Below, one piece after another: positions 21,000 to 21,367 of a stretch of 21,367 bases of DNA. This DNA comes from a virus. Below the pieces are notes generated by a model that searched no databases, was not told where the DNA came from, and was given only the letters and a program-made list of their open reading frames with translations. Made by a program: the position numbers and the translations under genes. The stretch spans positions 1-21,367 of IMG/VR virus record IMGVR_UViG_3300025789_000179. One strand, 5' to 3'. The stretch's first letter is position 1. Each line of letters begins with the position of its first letter.

Positions 21000-21367
21000 T
21001 TAACTGTCAACAGCCACCGCAGAACGGTCGCCAACGCGGGATACGTCTTCGGTCTTGAGGGCGTTCAATGCTTCGGTAAACATCTGACTCCACAGAGCCA
21101 GTCGAGCATCGTTCTTCAAGAATGGGGCTGTTTGTTTCAATGTGCCAAACAGCATGGCATTGGGTGCATTCTGCGTGAGCCAGTTGGTTTGGTTGTTTGA
21201 GTCCAGCGGCTGGAGTCGGGTGTAGCACAAAGCTTCAAAACTGTATGCCGCATCAGGTGTAGGCGCCACGAACCAATGATCGTAGTCATAGTCGGCGTAA
21301 TACAGCGGCTGTGCGGTTGCGCTCACCACGGGCCAGTAGTTGTTTAGGTATTCCAGTTTGCGCAGCA
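21000..21367 (-). CDS. Head-tail adaptor protein, C-terminal part (5' end outside window)
   Basis: The frame is open to the right edge ([20 protein letters not shown] continues into the visible part), so the apparent GTG start near 21329 is internal and the gene is cut. The visible 121 residues include [45 protein letters not shown], then [17 protein letters not shown]. This is the typical pattern of short-tailed phage adaptor proteins (SU10-type; functional counterpart of P22 gp4), which bind beneath the portal and connect to the tail. It is first in the visible virion operon; portal and capsid genes would be expected further right. Confidence 0.8.
   Translation of the reverse strand, partial: LRKLEYLNNYWPVVSATAQPLYYADYDYDHWFVAPTPDAAYSFEALCYTRLQPLDSNNQTNWLTQNAPNAMLFGTLKQTAPFLKNDARLALWSQMFTEALNALKTEDVSRVGDRSAVAVDS

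Noticed and set aside
1-21367. Prophage integration module or attachment site
   Set aside because: No integrase, excisionase or direct repeats flanking the CCA end were found. The tRNA-like 3' end could suggest an attachment site, but nothing else supports it.

Overview
The window looks like part of the genome of a short-tailed (podovirus-like) double-stranded DNA phage, or a closely related prophage. The evidence is a neck adaptor, a P22-gp10-like stabilisation protein, a fibre-like protein, large Ala/Gln/Gly-rich internal or ejection-type proteins (one with a lysozyme-like segment), a primase, a helicase, a RecB-type nuclease and a YdaS-like repressor. Coding is dense, with many 1-4 base stop/start overlaps. 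Gene style and base composition would fit a phage of freshwater Betaproteobacteria, but that host assignment is inference. No integrase, terminase, portal, capsid or endolysin is visible. The genes at both window edges are cut.

Layout. (1) 1-1315, leftward: a cut gene, a Cys4 putative zinc protein, a 78-residue unknown and a 2OG-Fe(II) oxygenase-like gene. (2) 1316-2274: about 1 kb with no credible gene but with dense inverted repeats. On the minus strand it carries a tRNA-like T-arm with CCA end, a GNRA hairpin, a 65-base rod hairpin, a consensus -35/-10 pair and a terminator-like helix with a T tract. I read it as a large structured noncoding RNA, or a cluster of them, immediately after the primase gene. 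(3) 2275-5701, leftward replication block: Toprim primase, SF2 helicase, ParB/Srx-domain protein and YdaS/Cro-like repressor, with overlapping junctions between the ParB-like, helicase and primase genes. (4) 5702-5871: divergent control region. (5) 5872-8688, rightward operon: a small acidic protein, a 33-residue membrane peptide, an SSB-like protein with a DDIPF tail, a coiled-coil protein, a two-helix membrane protein, a PD-(D/E)XK nuclease, a 74-residue protein and a 27-residue membrane peptide. (6) 8551-21367, leftward virion block, entered from the right edge: adaptor, fibre-like protein, stabilisation protein, 77-residue protein, 1335-residue coiled-coil protein, Cys-rich 585-residue protein, 648-residue lysozyme-like protein and 312-residue protein, closing on a leftward rho-independent terminator.

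How it works together: blocks 3 and 5 supply replication, recombination and early control from a divergent centre, and block 6 supplies the neck, tail and ejected proteins. One 24-bp promoter-like motif with an extended -10 occurs upstream of three separate units (405-428, 1292-1315, 5793-5816), which suggests co-regulation of the scattered early genes. The most interesting element is the 1-kb structured RNA region. Its size, phage setting and tRNA-like piece recall the large phage RNAs GOLLD and ROOL, but I cannot establish homology by eye.
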